DNA of 51,226 nucleotides from Sphingomonas populi. GTDB taxonomy: Bacteria > Pseudomonadota > Alphaproteobacteria > Sphingomonadales > Sphingomonadaceae. Position 1 is the first letter of the stretch, and every line of letters starts with the position of its first letter. Both the position numbers and the translations under genes were made by a program. Under the pieces are notes generated by a model. The model had not been told where the DNA came from. It saw only the letters and a list, made by a program, of their open reading frames with translations, and did not search any database. The stretch spans positions 1 to 51,226 of the forward strand of contig NZ_SGIS01000037.1 in assembly GCF_004208535.1 (NCBI RefSeq). Direction: 5' to 3'. Positions 50,357-51,226 of this stretch are shown in pieces.

Positions 50357-50713
50357 GTGGCGGAGACCAAGACCCTGAACGAGCGGCTAACCGCGATCGT
50401 CACCGAGGGCGACGCCGCTTGGTTTGCGGCGCATCCAGACAACCGCGTGCGGATGCGCAATGCAGTGGCCGGCGAGTTCAGCGAGGAGATCGGCACGGCG
50501 CCGGTGGGCATGACGTGGCGCTGCATCATCGTGGAAGCGCAGCCCGGCGTTCGAATGCGGCAGCCCGTGGCGTTGCCGATGGGCGTCAGCAACGATATGA
50601 GCGATCATCAGCTTTTCGCACTGTTCATGCAAGCGGCACCACCGCAGGCGAAGAGGATGATCGATCAACTCCGCGCAGCGAAGCTGTCCGGGGTATCGAA
50701 GCCGGTAGGGTAG
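50357..50713 (+). CDS. Conserved hypothetical protein, 118 residues
   Basis: GTG 50357 starts a protein reading MAETKTLNERLTAIVTEGDA, with AAWFAAHPDNRVRMRNA and AVALPMGV-like VALPMGVSNDMSDHQLFALF. TAGGAG lies 11 bases before the start. No signal peptide or membrane helix is present. I recall similar small proteins on sphingomonad plasmids and islands, but no function. The steady codon use suggests a real gene. Confidence 0.6.
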   Translation: MAETKTLNERLTAIVTEGDAAWFAAHPDNRVRMRNAVAGEFSEEIGTAPVGMTWRCIIVEAQPGVRMRQPVALPMGVSNDMSDHQLFALFMQAAPPQAKRMIDQLRAAKLSGVSKPVG

Positions 50714-50741
50714 GGCGGTCTGTCTTCGCGGTTTGCCCGGC

Positions 50742-50900
50742 CTATACCCGAGCGGTGCGGTCCGCTTCGAGTCGCTTAAGCGCCTGGCTAAGCGCGGCTG
50801 CCAGGGTCTGCGTTCCCGGATGCAACAGCGAAGTATATACCGGTACGTGCTTGAAATCGCTTGGTGACCTACGGAAGCGAAACCTACAATGTAAATACAT
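50742..50900 (-). pseudogene. Possible C-terminal gene fragment on the minus strand
   Basis: A 52-residue frame starts inside an AT-rich patch and ends with DFKHVPVYTSLLHPGTQTLA and ALSQALKRLEADRTARV before TAG. Its last 35 residues look like genuine helical protein. The first residues come from the AT-rich sequence, so it is probably the tail of a gene cut by a rearrangement. Confidence 0.3.
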
Positions 50901-50965
50901 GATATAATTACATAAAATAATGATTTTGGCAATCTAATACCATCAAAGGTACCATCAATTTCCTT
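50885..50965. other. AT-rich patch with short repeats
   Basis: About 80 bases are far richer in A and T than the rest of the window. They include ATGTAA (50889-50894) facing TTACAT (50908-50913), and two direct copies of TACCATCAA (50938-50946 and 50950-50958). It may be a promoter, an insertion scar or part of a foreign element; nothing more specific can be supported. The stretch from 50966 to 51191 shows no gene. Confidence 0.35.
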
Positions 50966-51121
50966 GGAGGCTTTGTTCTCGCTTGCGACGAGTGTCGCCG
51001 TCGGGAGCTGGACCGATTCGCATTGGCATTTCGGTGACGCGGGCTTCACATCATGCGCGTACGAAGGTTGAAAAGGATGACCAGCGTGCCGCCGACCATT
51101 AGAGCATAAATCGATCTGATT

Positions 51122-51137
51122 GAATCGTGGGCGATTC
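51122..51137. repeat. Short inverted repeat near the left end of the IS630-type element
   Basis: GAATCG-TGGG-CGATTC lies about 55 bases before the transposase start. It may belong to the terminal inverted repeat of the element, whose left end probably falls between 51096 and 51122. The other end is outside the window, so the boundary cannot be fixed. Confidence 0.3.
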
Positions 51138-51191
51138 CCAAATCGGTTGCGATCTGATTCAGTACGGCCTTCGAGCAAGGAGGTTGATACA

Positions 51192-51226
51192 TGCCCAGGG
51201 CGCTGTCGGTTGATCTACGCAAGCGG
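51192..51226 (+). CDS. Start of an IS630-family transposase (cut by window end)
   Basis: ATG 51192 follows a strong ribosome site (AAGGAGG, 51178-51184) and the frame reads MPRALSVDLRKR up to the last base. This is the usual opening of IS630-type transposases ('MARALSVDLRERV', before the helix-turn-helix). Only 11-12 residues are visible, so the call depends on that motif. Confidence 0.6.

Noticed and set aside
1..51226. tRNA, rRNA and CRISPR features
   Set aside because: Reading both strands I found no tRNA cloverleaf, rRNA segment or repeat-spacer array that I could support. A covariance-model scan would settle small RNAs.

Overview
The window is GC-rich, densely packed DNA of an alphaproteobacterium, most likely a sphingomonad (Sphingomonas, Sphingobium or Novosphingobium type). 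I infer this from two large TonB-dependent receptors, GTGA/TGATG coupled gene starts, a CopA-CopB copper pair, XRE-DUF2975 pairs and overall protein style. No rRNA, tRNA or CRISPR array was recognised.

Bases 1-4146 hold a partial secreted protein, a tandem retropepsin-like protease, an XRE/DUF2975 pair and an AraC/GyrI-type regulator fused in frame to a zinc-metallopeptidase. Bases 4147-6542 are a graveyard: a 14-bp palindrome, a complete IS66-family element (4350-5799) with a perfect 8-bp target duplication, and a fossil integrase. A VIT-type Fe/Mn transporter and a family 2 glycosyltransferase follow.

Bases 8760-25063 form a metal-resistance island. It has a two-component system, a tripartite RND pump, a beta-propeller protein, a TonB receptor coupled to a PAP2 phosphatase, and CopC divergent from an operon that reads anti-sigma (CnrY-like), metal sensor (CnrX-like), ECF sigma factor (CnrH-like), multicopper oxidase CopA and CopB. 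The CnrX-like protein keeps all five nickel/cobalt ligands of CnrX, although the operon output is copper tolerance. Both divergent transcripts carry the same promoter-like motif, AAGGG-N15-GCGTAT.

Bases 25089-32641 carry a small secreted protein, a hemerythrin-like protein, and a LysR regulator divergent from a leucine/isovalerate operon (isovaleryl-CoA dehydrogenase and both methylcrotonyl-CoA carboxylase subunits), followed by an SDR.

The most interesting part is 32962-42803, a probable aromatic C-glycoside catabolic locus. It contains a TonB receptor, a Tat-exported GH1 glycosidase, a TetR regulator, the two subunits of a C-glycoside deglycosidase (TIM-barrel alpha and DUF6379 beta), a truncated MFS transporter, a class A flavin monooxygenase and a feruloyl-esterase-like enzyme. 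Two 17-bp palindromes of the same design lie at the receptor promoter and at the TetR/deglycosidase promoter, so TetR probably controls both. The sugar 3-oxidase that deglycosidases need is absent. Micro-ORFs, the truncated transporter and a flavoprotein-like tail suggest the operon has been shortened by deletion.

The right end has a cysteine-rich Sel1-repeat protein, a ParB-like protein coupled to a SulP anion transporter, a TadE/TadE/TadG pilus cluster, an unidentified small protein, gene fragments around an AT-rich patch, and the start of an IS630-family transposase cut by the window edge.
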